Shown here: positions 1-5,925 of the stretch, piece by piece | Layout: the number at the start of each line of letters is the position of its first letter | Numbering within the stretch: the first letter of the stretch is position 1 | Origin: an uncultured Verrucomicrobiota bacterium | GTDB taxonomy: Bacteria > Verrucomicrobiota > Verrucomicrobiae > Opitutales > Opitutaceae | Assembly (NCBI GenBank): GCA_946482165.1 | Contig: CAMLQS010000209.1 | Location: 1 to 8,777, forward strand | Reading direction: 5' to 3' | DNA: 8,777 bases | Notes under the pieces: model-generated | Databases searched by the model: none | What the model was told of the DNA's origin: nothing | Seen by the model: the letters and a program-made list of their open reading frames with translations, nothing else | Translations under genes and position numbers: made by a program

Positions 1-219
1 GGCCGCCTGCCTCGCGCCACCGTCCTGCGCTGCCGCATCCGCCACTTCACCGATGGCGCCGTCATCGGCACCCAAGTTTTCGTCGCAGAACACCTCGCCA
101 ACTATCGAGCCCGCACTGGGCGCCGACGAAACTCGCCTCCAAAGCCGCTGCCCGCATTCACTGACTGGGGTGGCGATTTCGCCAGGCTTCGCGGACTGCG
201 ACGCTTTGCCACCGGTTGA
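1..219 (+). CDS. REP-associated (Y1/RAYT-type) transposase, C-terminal fragment
   Basis: This reading frame is open from the first base of the window to a TGA at 217-219, so only the last 72 residues are visible. It reads RCRIRHFTDGAVIG, then an Ala/Arg-rich helix (HLANYRARTG), a basic proline-containing stretch, and a final LRGLRRF segment. I recognise this arrangement from the tail of the TnpA_REP-like (Y1, IS200-related) transposases common in Verrucomicrobia, where an 'FTDG.VIG...F' motif lies downstream of the HUH catalytic part and the protein ends in an 'LR.LR' segment. The HUH motif and catalytic tyrosine would lie upstream of the window, so I cannot tell whether the gene is intact. 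RAYT proteins act on single-stranded REP hairpins scattered through the genome. No clear REP hairpin is seen immediately downstream. The family call is from recall of the motif, not from a search. Confidence 0.72.
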   Translation, partial: GRLPRATVLRCRIRHFTDGAVIGTQVFVAEHLANYRARTGRRRNSPPKPLPAFTDWGGDFARLRGLRRFATG

Positions 220-460
220 AGGGAAGGAAGCATGGCGGGTCGGAGCGCAGCGGTTAATGCTTGGGCGGCGGACGGACACAGCCCGCGCCTGCATTCCCTG
301 GCACCGGGGTCCTCTCCTTTGCCCTATCTGTAGCCCTATCCTCCGACCGGGTTGCTTTCCGATTGCGGGAGCTTCAACCCTAGTCAGGCCTCGGCGCTGT
401 CTGGCTCTCGGATGGCCTTCTCCGCGGCTTTCGTTCTTCGTCCAACCCCACATCTCTCCC
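220..460. other. Intergenic stretch without a supported gene
   Basis: No frame here has convincing protein character. One frame remains open through it into the LamG gene, but its translation is Arg/Pro/Cys-rich and precedes a signal peptide, so it is not a plausible N-terminus. Two small signals are visible: a possible hairpin CCCTG-GCAC-CGGGG at 296-309 followed by a pyrimidine-rich stretch, which could end the transposase transcript, and a direct repeat GCCCTATC at 321-328 and 333-340, spaced 12 bp apart. I cannot place a promoter for the downstream gene with confidence. Confidence 0.5.
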
Positions 461-1717
461 ATGCCTTCACGCTCCTCCTTCGCGCTCGTCGGATCCTGCA
501 CTCTCGCACTCATTTCCTCGGCCGTCTCCGCTTCGGCCCAGCGCACCGTCGCCTACTGGAATTTTGACGCCGGCGCCGCGGCCACGACATTCGCCGCCAA
601 TCCCGTCCGGGACTCCTCCGGCGGCGATTACGTCATCAACGGTTACGACGACATCGTCGGCCCCTCCTACTCGGCGGATACGCTGACCGGAAAAGGTCTT
701 TGCGCGCGTCTCTATGCCCCGCAGGACGGCTATACCACCGATCCCACTTTCAATTCTTGGTCGCCGAAACAATGGACCATCGAGGTCTCCGTCCGGCTCG
801 ATAGCATTGCCGGGTGGAACACCATCATCGGTCGTGACGGAAGCAGTTTCCCCGGGGTGCCGAAGTCGGACTTCTATTTCCAAAACGACGGCGAGACGGA
901 CCGCTTCCGCCTCGATTTCGCCACGGCCGACGGCGCGCGTTACCTGATCGAGTCGCCTTTTGTCGCCGAAGCCGGGGCGTGGTATCACGTCGCCTTGGTG
1001 AGCGACGGCGAAACCGTCTCGATGCACATCGACCGCAACGACGGCAAAGGCTACGAACTCGCTGGCTCCACCACGCTCGACTCGCAACCCGGGGCCAACA
1101 AGGCCCTCGCCACGCAGGGCGGTCTCTGGACCTTTGGCCGCGGCTGGTATGACGGCCGTTTCGTCGATCATGTGCATGGTTGCATCGACGACATCCGCTT
1201 CACCGAAGGCGCGCTTTCGCCTTCCCGTTTCCTCCACGCCCCGGCCGCAGTCGCAGCTTCGACCACGGCTCCTGTCATTCCCGTAGCTGTCGAGGCGGCC
1301 GAAGTGCCCGCACCCCAGTCGCCCGTCGCGCCCGTCGCGCCCGTTGCGCCCGTCCCCGCCGCGGTCCCCGCACCGGCTCCAGTCTTAACTCCCGCCGCCG
1401 TTTCCGAGCAGCTTGCCCCCCCCGTCCCCGTCCAGGAGCTGCGGGTCGCGCGTAGCGGCCGCGCCGTGATGCTGAATTGGACGATTCCGACCGGCTCCCT
1501 GCGGCGCCTCGTCATCTACCGCAATGATCGGGAGGCCGCCGAAGGCCGCGGCGTTGTCGGCCTGCTCCGCTCCCCGTCTCAGGTGAAAGGCTACGTTGAC
1601 CAACTTCCCCGCACCGACGGCGCCTATTGGTATTGGCTCGGCGCGGTCGGCCGGGACGGCAAAGAGACTCTCTACGGCCCGGTGTTCAGCGCGCCCGAAT
1701 CCACCGGTCAGCGCTGA
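461..1717 (+). CDS. Exported LamG-domain protein with repeat linker and fibronectin-III-like C-terminus
   Basis: This 418-residue protein is predicted to be exported and to bind glycans or other surface ligands; no catalytic motif is seen. The ATG at 461 is chosen because it opens a classic signal peptide: basic MPSR, a hydrophobic core to about residue 22, and likely cleavage at ASA-QR near residue 26. Residues about 28-258 have the alternating beta-strand pattern of a LamG/concanavalin-A-like domain, including AYWNFD at the start, QWTIEVSVRL, the AWYHVALV strand and CIDDIRF near the end. Residues about 262-322 form a Pro/Ala/Val linker with PVA repeats. Residues 323-410 resemble a fibronectin type III module (VMLNWTIP, then YWYWLGAVGRDG). 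No sorting signal or membrane anchor follows, so it is probably periplasmic or secreted. The frame is open upstream to 53, but that extension is not protein-like. No Shine-Dalgarno precedes the start; the ATG directly follows CCC. A hairpin at 1749-1790 lies after the stop. Confidence 0.85.
   Translation: MPSRSSFALVGSCTLALISSAVSASAQRTVAYWNFDAGAAATTFAANPVRDSSGGDYVINGYDDIVGPSYSADTLTGKGLCARLYAPQDGYTTDPTFNSWSPKQWTIEVSVRLDSIAGWNTIIGRDGSSFPGVPKSDFYFQNDGETDRFRLDFATADGARYLIESPFVAEAGAWYHVALVSDGETVSMHIDRNDGKGYELAGSTTLDSQPGANKALATQGGLWTFGRGWYDGRFVDHVHGCIDDIRFTEGALSPSRFLHAPAAVAASTTAPVIPVAVEAAEVPAPQSPVAPVAPVAPVPAAVPAPAPVLTPAAVSEQLAPPVPVQELRVARSGRAVMLNWTIPTGSLRRLVIYRNDREAAEGRGVVGLLRSPSQVKGYVDQLPRTDGAYWYWLGAVGRDGKETLYGPVFSAPESTGQR
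1321..1356 (+). repeat. 9-bp tandem repeat coding for the PVA linker
   Basis: Four head-to-tail copies of a 9-bp unit (GCCCGTCGC, GCCCGTCGC, GCCCGTTGC, GCCCGTCCC) code for the APV repeats of the LamG protein's linker. The first two copies are identical and the others differ by one or two bases. Such a tract can change copy number by replication slippage in multiples of three residues without breaking the frame, so linker length may differ between strains. Confidence 0.8.
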
Positions 1718-1724
1718 TCCGTCT

Positions 1725-1737
1725 CGAAACGGTTTCG
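1725..1737. promoter_or_regulatory. CGAAAC-G-GTTTCG palindrome, possible regulator site
   Basis: A perfect 6-bp inverted repeat around one central base lies 8 bp after the stop of the LamG gene and 112 bp before the asp23-like start. The single-base centre makes it a poor RNA hairpin but a reasonable protein-binding palindrome. The GAAACG/GTTTC core is similar to operators bound by LacI/GalR-family regulators. No such regulator is in the window and only one copy was seen, so this is a weak inference. Confidence 0.3.
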
Positions 1738-1748
1738 CGCCGTTGACG

Positions 1749-1790
1749 CGCCCGCCTCCTGTCCACCGATGGTGAAACCGGGGGCGGGCG
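1749..1790 (+). terminator. Strong GC hairpin between the LamG gene and the asp23-like gene
   Basis: CGCCCGCCTCC at 1749-1759 pairs with GGGGGCGGGCG at 1780-1790 over 11 positions with one G-T wobble. Inside it CACC-GAT-GGTG forms a second small stem. The hairpin sits 31 bp after the LamG stop and 59 bp before the asp23-like ATG, which fits transcription termination or attenuation. Only a weak T-rich patch follows (GGTTTGT), so it is not a textbook intrinsic terminator. Confidence 0.45.
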
Positions 1791-1849
1791 GGTTTGTCGG
1801 CGCGATTGGGATTTGCCGTCCGCGCAAGGGATTGTTGCCTAGGGCTATC

Positions 1850-2299
1850 ATGACGCCGCTCGATAATCCGACGCCCACCACCCGCTACGACGACCAGCCC
1901 ACCCTCGGCGATATCAAGATCAACCACACCGTCGTCGCCGGCATCGTCCGTCTCGCGACCCTCCGCGTGCCCGGCGTTGCCGGCGTCGGCGGCGGGATCG
2001 TCGACGGCATCAGCGAACTTTTTGCCAAGCGCGAGGCCGACCACCGTGGCGTCAAAGTCACCGAAGACGCCGAGGACAACTACTACATCGAGATCCGGCT
2101 CGTCGTGACCTTCGGAGCCGAGATCGGCAAGACCGCCTACGAGGTCCAGATCGCGGTCGCCAAGCAGGTCTCCGCCATGACGGGCAAACCGGTGCGCAAG
2201 GTCGACGTCATCATCGAAGGCGTTCGTCTCCCTGCCGGCCAAACCGAACAGGGCCGCGACGAAGACGACGCGTGGCCCGAGGCGCCTGCGACCGATTGA
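1850..2299 (+). CDS. Asp23/Gls24 family envelope stress response protein
   Basis: This 149-residue protein belongs to the Asp23/Gls24 (YloU-like) family. In Firmicutes these proteins form abundant membrane-associated assemblies linked to alkaline and cell-wall stress. The family core spans about residues 16-128: LGDIKINHTVVAGIVRLAT, the glycine-rich VPGVAGVGGG loop, then DNYYIEIRLVVTFGAEIG, the helix with YEVQIAVAKQV, and the closing KVDVIIEGVRL strand. A short acidic tail follows. There is no signal peptide, so it should be cytosolic. The ATG at 1850 is preferred over an in-frame ATG at 1769: it has AGGG 5 bases upstream, the core begins soon after it, and the extra 27 residues would be read from the hairpin-containing spacer. 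The next gene starts 23 bp downstream and codes for a membrane protein with a related fold, as with the Asp23-AmaP pair. The exact role in this organism is inferred. Confidence 0.88.
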   Translation: MTPLDNPTPTTRYDDQPTLGDIKINHTVVAGIVRLATLRVPGVAGVGGGIVDGISELFAKREADHRGVKVTEDAEDNYYIEIRLVVTFGAEIGKTAYEVQIAVAKQVSAMTGKPVRKVDVIIEGVRLPAGQTEQGRDEDDAWPEAPATD

Positions 2300-2322
2300 G
2301 CCACGCCACCACCGTTCCGCCC

Positions 2323-2805
2323 ATGATCGCTTTTCTTGCCGCTTTGGTTGAAGCCGCCGAACCCGCGCCCGCCCTCGCTCTCCCCGAGTATTCCGTATGG
2401 GAGGTCCTTTGGGCCGACGCTCCTCGAGAGATCGCCCTTCTCTGGCTGGCGCTCGCGCTCTGGGTGCTGCTCGTCCTCATCCGCCCCGCCGCCACCCTTG
2501 TTCTCCGCCAATCGGAAGGCGGACGGCTCGCGATCTCGCGCCAAGCGCTTCACCGCCTCCTCGAGGCCTGCGCCGAACAGCTCAAAGGCGTCGCCCACGC
2601 GCGCGCCCATGTGCGCAGAAGCGGTGGCAAATTTCATACGACGCTGCACCTCAAGGTCCGCCCCTACGCCAAGCTCGATGCGATCCAAGGCTATCTTCAG
2701 CAGGAAATCGGCGACATCTACCGCCAGAACCTGGGACTCCCCGACGCCGCGGGTCGCGTTGAAGTGAAGGTCGTCGGCGTCGTGCCCGAAGCCAAATCCT
2801 TCTGA
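2323..2805 (+). CDS. AmaP-like membrane protein with cytosolic Asp23-like domain
   Basis: I read this 160-residue protein as a membrane anchor for the preceding Asp23 protein. A hydrophobic N-terminus (residues 2-9) may be a first membrane segment or a weak signal. A clear transmembrane helix covers about residues 36-53 ([18 protein letters not shown]) and is followed by Arg-Pro. Residues about 66-154 resemble the Asp23-like part of AmaP proteins: [20 protein letters not shown], a strand around [10 protein letters not shown], a helix [15 protein letters not shown], and a final strand [10 protein letters not shown]. AmaP proteins of Firmicutes have the same order of membrane segments plus this domain. 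The ATG at 2323 directly follows CCC, as several starts here do. An in-frame ATG at 2272 would overlap the upstream gene by 28 bp and adds a non-hydrophobic stretch, so I reject it. Close spacing suggests co-transcription with the asp23-like gene. Function is inferred from fold and neighbour. Confidence 0.72.
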   Translation: MIAFLAALVEAAEPAPALALPEYSVWEVLWADAPREIALLWLALALWVLLVLIRPAATLVLRQSEGGRLAISRQALHRLLEACAEQLKGVAHARAHVRRSGGKFHTTLHLKVRPYAKLDAIQGYLQQEIGDIYRQNLGLPDAAGRVEVKVVGVVPEAKSF

Positions 2806-2879
2806 ACGCGAGCCGCTCGCCGCGCCGTCTTTACACTTCTGCCTTTATTCCCACGCGGTCAGCCCCATACCTCGACCCC

Positions 2880-3728
2880 ATGCAGACGATCGGCGAACGC
2901 CTCGAAGAAGCCCGCAAGCGGAAGGGTATTTCCATCCGTGAAGCCGCCGAAGCCACCAAGATCCGCGGCGATTACCTGCACAAATTCGAAAGCAATCAGT
3001 TCGATATTCGTCTGCCCGATATCTACATCCGGGGCTTTCTGAGGATTTACGCGAGCTTCCTGAAATTGCCTCCGGAAAAGATCAACGCCGACTACCTCGC
3101 GCTCGGTCTCGGCGAAGGCGGCCGCCCTGCCGGACGCGGTCTCAACCGCGAGATCTACGGCAAGATGGAAATCAGCCACGTCTCCGGCGGCGGCACCTCT
3201 TCGGCCAAGAAAAACAACTCCGGCGGCTCGCCATCGGGCGGCAGCGGCCCGAGTCAGGAAGGCGACGCCCCCGCCGCCGCCTCCCCCCAGCGAGCGCCCT
3301 TCCAACCGCGCATGCCGCTCGGCGGCCTCGACCGCGCGCTTCTTTCGAAAAACGGTCTTTGGGTAGGTATCGGCGCCGTCGTGCTTCTGGGCTTGGTCAT
3401 CTGGGGCGTGGTCGCGCTCCTCGGCGGCAAGTCCGACTCGGCCCGCGACATTCCGCCCCCCGCCGTCGTCGAGGAGCGCGTTTATATCGTCGCGCTTCGC
3501 CCCGTGCAGGTGACCGCGGTTAAAAGCAAAACCGACGGGCGCGACCTCGCCCCCGGCCCCCTTCCCGCGGCGCTTGCCACCGGAGATCGCTACCCGCTGC
3601 CCAACCTTGGAATGCTCGTCTCCGTGACCTCGCGCGATGCCGTTCAGATCGAGTTCAAGGGAGGACGCTACGCCGCGAGCGGCGCCGGCCCCGGCACGCT
3701 CGACCTCGACTTCAGCGCCCAGCGTTGA
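2880..3728 (+). CDS. RodZ-like helix-turn-helix membrane protein
   Basis: This 282-residue protein has the RodZ layout. Residues 2-70 form an HTH_25-type helix-turn-helix: [20 protein letters not shown], then the [10 protein letters not shown] and [16 protein letters not shown] helices. RodZ uses this domain to contact MreB in the rod-shape elongation machinery. A low-complexity Gly/Ser/Ala/Pro linker follows at about 100-145, then a transmembrane helix at about 160-182. The segment from 195 ([18 protein letters not shown]) to the end is a beta-rich extracytoplasmic domain, shorter than and diverged from the usual RodZ C-terminal domain. The start at 2880 follows CCCC with no Shine-Dalgarno, and the HTH begins within a few residues. 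It lies 74 bp after the AmaP-like gene in the same direction; whether they share a transcript is unclear. An alternative is a related HTH membrane protein not tied to MreB, since no mreB gene is in view. Confidence 0.78.
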   Translation: MQTIGERLEEARKRKGISIREAAEATKIRGDYLHKFESNQFDIRLPDIYIRGFLRIYASFLKLPPEKINADYLALGLGEGGRPAGRGLNREIYGKMEISHVSGGGTSSAKKNNSGGSPSGGSGPSQEGDAPAAASPQRAPFQPRMPLGGLDRALLSKNGLWVGIGAVVLLGLVIWGVVALLGGKSDSARDIPPPAVVEERVYIVALRPVQVTAVKSKTDGRDLAPGPLPAALATGDRYPLPNLGMLVSVTSRDAVQIEFKGGRYAASGAGPGTLDLDFSAQR

Positions 3729-3762
3729 GTCCGGACCGTCGAAGCGCTCGGACCTGCGATCT

Positions 3763-3789
3763 ACGCGGGCGCGCCGGCCACGCCCGCGT
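3763..3789. terminator. Hairpin between convergent rodZ-like and ferredoxin genes
   Basis: ACGCGGGCG at 3763-3771 and CGCCCGCGT at 3781-3789 are perfect reverse complements around a 9-base GC-rich loop. The hairpin lies in the 81-bp gap between two converging genes, 34 bp after one stop and 20 bp from the other, so it could serve both directions. No T-tract follows on either strand, so factor-independent termination is uncertain. Confidence 0.5.
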
Positions 3790-3809
3790 CCGGCACGCCG
3801 GCCTTGCCC

Positions 3810-4163
3810 TCAGCCGCAGAGCGGCCGTGTGCGCGCGATCCATTCCATGACGGGACGTCCGCCCGCGACGTGTTCGCGCACGATCCGCTCCACCCGCTCC
3901 GGAGTGGCGTTCCCATACCAGGCGCCTTCGGGATAGACGACGAGCCAAGGCCCGCCCGCGCACACTCTCAGGCAACCGACCTTAGTGCGAAGAGCCGCCG
4001 CGCCCGAGACTCTGCAGGCGGCCTTGAGCGCTTCCCAGGAGGCCATGCCGTCTTCAGGCGAGCAGCACTCCGGGCCAGTGCAAAGCAAGGCATGTCGACG
4101 CGCCTCCTCCAAGCCCATCTTGGCGAAGCCCGCCGCGATTCGTTTCCCGGTATCCGCGTCCAT
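3810..4163 (-). CDS. (2Fe-2S) ferredoxin domain protein, thioredoxin-like type
   Basis: This 117-residue soluble protein matches the thioredoxin-fold [2Fe-2S] ferredoxins (Shethna-type and related short proteins), which carry electrons in the cytosol. The visible signature is an N-terminal cysteine group (C28, with C33 and C34, in HALLCTGPECCSPEDG) and the later pair C64-x3-C68 in VGCLRVCAGGPWLVVYPEG, followed by the family's WYGNATPERVERIVREH and GGRPV. The cluster ligands are probably C28 or one of C33/C34, plus C64 and C68. The start chosen (4163) gives the length usual for this family; an in-frame ATG at 4199 with GGAAAGG close upstream would add 12 residues and cannot be excluded. It is read away from the nuclease-like gene and converges on the rodZ-like gene. 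No redox partner is visible nearby. Confidence 0.82.
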   Translation of the reverse strand: MDADTGKRIAAGFAKMGLEEARRHALLCTGPECCSPEDGMASWEALKAACRVSGAAALRTKVGCLRVCAGGPWLVVYPEGAWYGNATPERVERIVREHVAGGRPVMEWIARTRPLCG

Positions 4164-4209
4164 GCCCCGAAACTTGCCGGAAGCGGCCCCGGCCGCCATC
4201 CCTTTCCGC

Positions 4210-4965
4210 GTGACGCCACGCCGCATCCCGCCGGTCTTCCCGCTCGCCGTGATCGCGGCGCTGTCGTTTCTCGCGGGTTTACCCCGTGCGATCGCCGCCG
4301 AGGCGCAGGCCCACGGGCTTGTTTTCGAGCGCTGGGTTTGCGACACGTTTTTCAATGGGTATCGGCCAACCGGATACACGCAAAAATGGGACATTCCCCC
4401 GGAGCAAAACCGGCTGCCCGATCCCGCCCTGGCCGGACTTCCCGTGAACCCGAAGGCGACGAAGTTTCGCACGCCCGTCGGACTGGGCGACGCCTTGCGC
4501 CAGCACGACGTGGCGGAGCCTTTCATCCTCGTCGTCGGCTACTGGACGCAAGCGACGCGGGAGCGGAAGCGTCTGGTCAAGATTCTCGCGCTGCGCGTGG
4601 AGCCCGGGACTTGGCGCGACTTGTGGGGGCCCGTCACGCGGGCCGATCTCGAGCGCCTCGATGCCGTCGTCAAGGATCGTTCGGTTTCATCCGCCGAGGC
4701 CCGGCGCCGCGCGCAGGCGATGAAGTCGCGTCCGCCCTTCTCGGAATCGGTCTTCGTGCTCAATCCCAAGATCGACGAAAAGGGGCAGCGGCGCCTCCAG
4801 TGCAGTCTGCGCTACGAAGATGTGCTCGCGCGCCTTTCGCCCGGCGCCACGACCGCCCCGGACGATGCGCCCGCGCTCTGGGGGATGCCTTTTCCCAATG
4901 ACATCGTCTCGCCCGCGAGAAACCCGGGCGGGGAGGATGCCGTATCCGAGAAGGAGATACAATGA
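4210..4965 (+). CDS. Exported protein resembling a degenerate PD-(D/E)XK nuclease
   Basis: I do not know a named family for this 251-residue protein. Starting at GTG 4210 gives a near-ideal signal peptide: TPRR, a hydrophobic core around residues 8-24, and cleavage near AIA-AEA at about 29. The mature N-terminus reads HGLVFERWVCDTFF (a helix with E40), then QKWDIP (D61), then LPVNPKATK (K82 or K85), then VGLGDALRQ and a hydrophobic strand FILVVGYW. A helix with Glu, a strand with Asp, an x-x-Lys strand and another helix is the order of the PD-(D/E)XK nuclease core, and the spacing recalls some restriction-endonuclease-like proteins. The usual (E/Q)xK reads NPK here, so it may be inactive or divergent. 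The C-terminal third lacks recognisable motifs. An ATG at 4162 would add 16 residues and overlap the ferredoxin start codon, so I prefer 4210. The stop is 6 bp from the converging ABC gene. Confidence 0.6.
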   Translation: MTPRRIPPVFPLAVIAALSFLAGLPRAIAAEAQAHGLVFERWVCDTFFNGYRPTGYTQKWDIPPEQNRLPDPALAGLPVNPKATKFRTPVGLGDALRQHDVAEPFILVVGYWTQATRERKRLVKILALRVEPGTWRDLWGPVTRADLERLDAVVKDRSVSSAEARRRAQAMKSRPPFSESVFVLNPKIDEKGQRRLQCSLRYEDVLARLSPGATTAPDDAPALWGMPFPNDIVSPARNPGGEDAVSEKEIQ

Positions 4966-4971
4966 GGGCGC

Positions 4972-5781
4972 CTAAAAACGCGGGCGTGCCACTCGCAGTT
5001 CCAGTCGTCCGTCTCGTTTGCGCAAGGTCAGCCGCGTCCCGAAGGTCTCGCCGAGCCGCGTCGAGGTGAGCGTTTCCGCACGAGGGCCCGCCGCCACGAC
5101 CTTGCCGGCGCTCAAAAGCAGCGCGTGCGTGAAGCTCGGCGTGATCTCCTCGACGTGGTGCGTCACGAGCACCAGGCGCGGTCCGCGCCGTTCCCGTGCG
5201 ATCGCTTCCATCCGTTCCAAAAACGCCTCCCTCGCCACGGGGTCCATGCCCGCGCAGGGCTCGTCGAGGATCAGCAAACGCGGCCGGGCCATCAGGGCCC
5301 GGGCGATCAGCACCCGTTGCCGTTCCCCCTGCGAAAGCACGCCCCACCTCCGCTCCGCGAGATGCGCGGCGCCGGCGCGACGCAGATGCCGCCGCGCCTC
5401 CCGAGCCTCGGCCGGCGTCGGATCTTTCCAGAGATCCAATTGTGCGGTCCTCCCGCTCACCACCGTCGCCAAGGCCGGCTCGTGATCCGGCACGGAGGCC
5501 TGCAAGGCGCTCGAGACGAGCCCGAGGTGGCAACGCAGTTCCCGCCAATCGTAAGCGCCATACTCGCAGCCCAAGACCCGAATCGAGCCCTGCGACGGCG
5601 TCAGGTAGCCGAGCAATACTTTGAGCAACGACGTCTTGCCGCAGCCGTTCGCGCCGAGGATCACCCAATGCTCCCGGCCGCGAACGGACCAGTTCACGCC
5701 GTCGAGCACGGTCGTTTCGCCGCGCTCCACCCGCAGTTCGTCCACGCTCAAAACTTCCTCGCGCCCGGGCATCGTTCCCAT
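4972..5781 (-). CDS. Orphan ABC transporter ATP-binding protein, ModF/YlmA-like
   Basis: This 269-residue protein has a complete ABC ATPase domain: Walker A GANGCGKT at 43-50, a signature LSQGERQR at 149-156, Walker B LLILDEP with catalytic E174, a D-loop around GMDP, and an H-loop histidine in VTHHVEEI at 207-212. The tail motif ITPSFTHALLLSAGKVVAAGP is typical of the COG1119 (ModF/YlmA) group, whose members often have no linked permease. None is found here, so the substrate is unknown, and it may act on something other than transport. A basic C-terminal tail (TLRKRDGRLELRVARPRF) follows. The start at 5781 is preferred because it follows CCC like other genes here; a second ATG at 5772 is 3 codons downstream, and the in-frame ATG at 5910 would add 43 residues with no domain character. 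The gene is divergent from the EEP gene, with a 144-bp gap. Confidence 0.9.
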   Translation of the reverse strand: MGTMPGREEVLSVDELRVERGETTVLDGVNWSVRGREHWVILGANGCGKTSLLKVLLGYLTPSQGSIRVLGCEYGAYDWRELRCHLGLVSSALQASVPDHEPALATVVSGRTAQLDLWKDPTPAEAREARRHLRRAGAAHLAERRWGVLSQGERQRVLIARALMARPRLLILDEPCAGMDPVAREAFLERMEAIARERRGPRLVLVTHHVEEITPSFTHALLLSAGKVVAAGPRAETLTSTRLGETFGTRLTLRKRDGRLELRVARPRF

Positions 5782-5925
5782 GGGCGGCGAAGCTGTCCCG
5801 TCCCCTGCGGGCGTCAACGTCCGCGCTCGCCGGGGAGTTTGCGTTTTTCGCGGATCCGCCCGCATCTTCGCCGTGCAACCGAGCCCAAGGCATGGCGTCT
5901 TTTCCGCCAAACTTAGCTTCCGCCC
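5782..5925. promoter_or_regulatory. Divergent intergenic region of the ABC and EEP genes
   Basis: This 144-bp gap must hold signals for both divergent genes. On the minus strand TTGACG (complement of 5812-5817) resembles a -35 box for the ABC gene, but no good -10 lies 16-18 bases beyond it. For the EEP gene, TTAGCT at 5913-5918 is only a weak -10 candidate. Neither promoter can be called firmly from sequence alone. Confidence 0.3.

Noticed and set aside
53..460. N-terminal extension of the LamG protein
   Set aside because: The frame is open, but the translation is Arg/Pro/Cys-rich, overlaps the transposase tail in another frame, and would bury a clear signal peptide that starts at 461.
467..1237. 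256-residue minus-strand frame opposite the LamG gene
   Set aside because: It is antisense to a protein with a signal peptide and domain pattern; long open antisense frames are common in high-GC DNA.
2806..2879. Promoter with TTTACA as a -35 box before the rodZ-like gene
   Set aside because: No acceptable -10 hexamer lies 16-18 bases downstream.
3985..4209. Upstream start (3985) for the exported nuclease-like gene
   Set aside because: It would overlap the ferredoxin gene on the other strand almost fully and put a long basic stretch ahead of the signal peptide.
3810..4526. A 238-residue minus-strand version of the ferredoxin
   Set aside because: The first 110 or so residues are antisense to the exported nuclease-like gene and have no family character; the ferredoxin begins near 4163.
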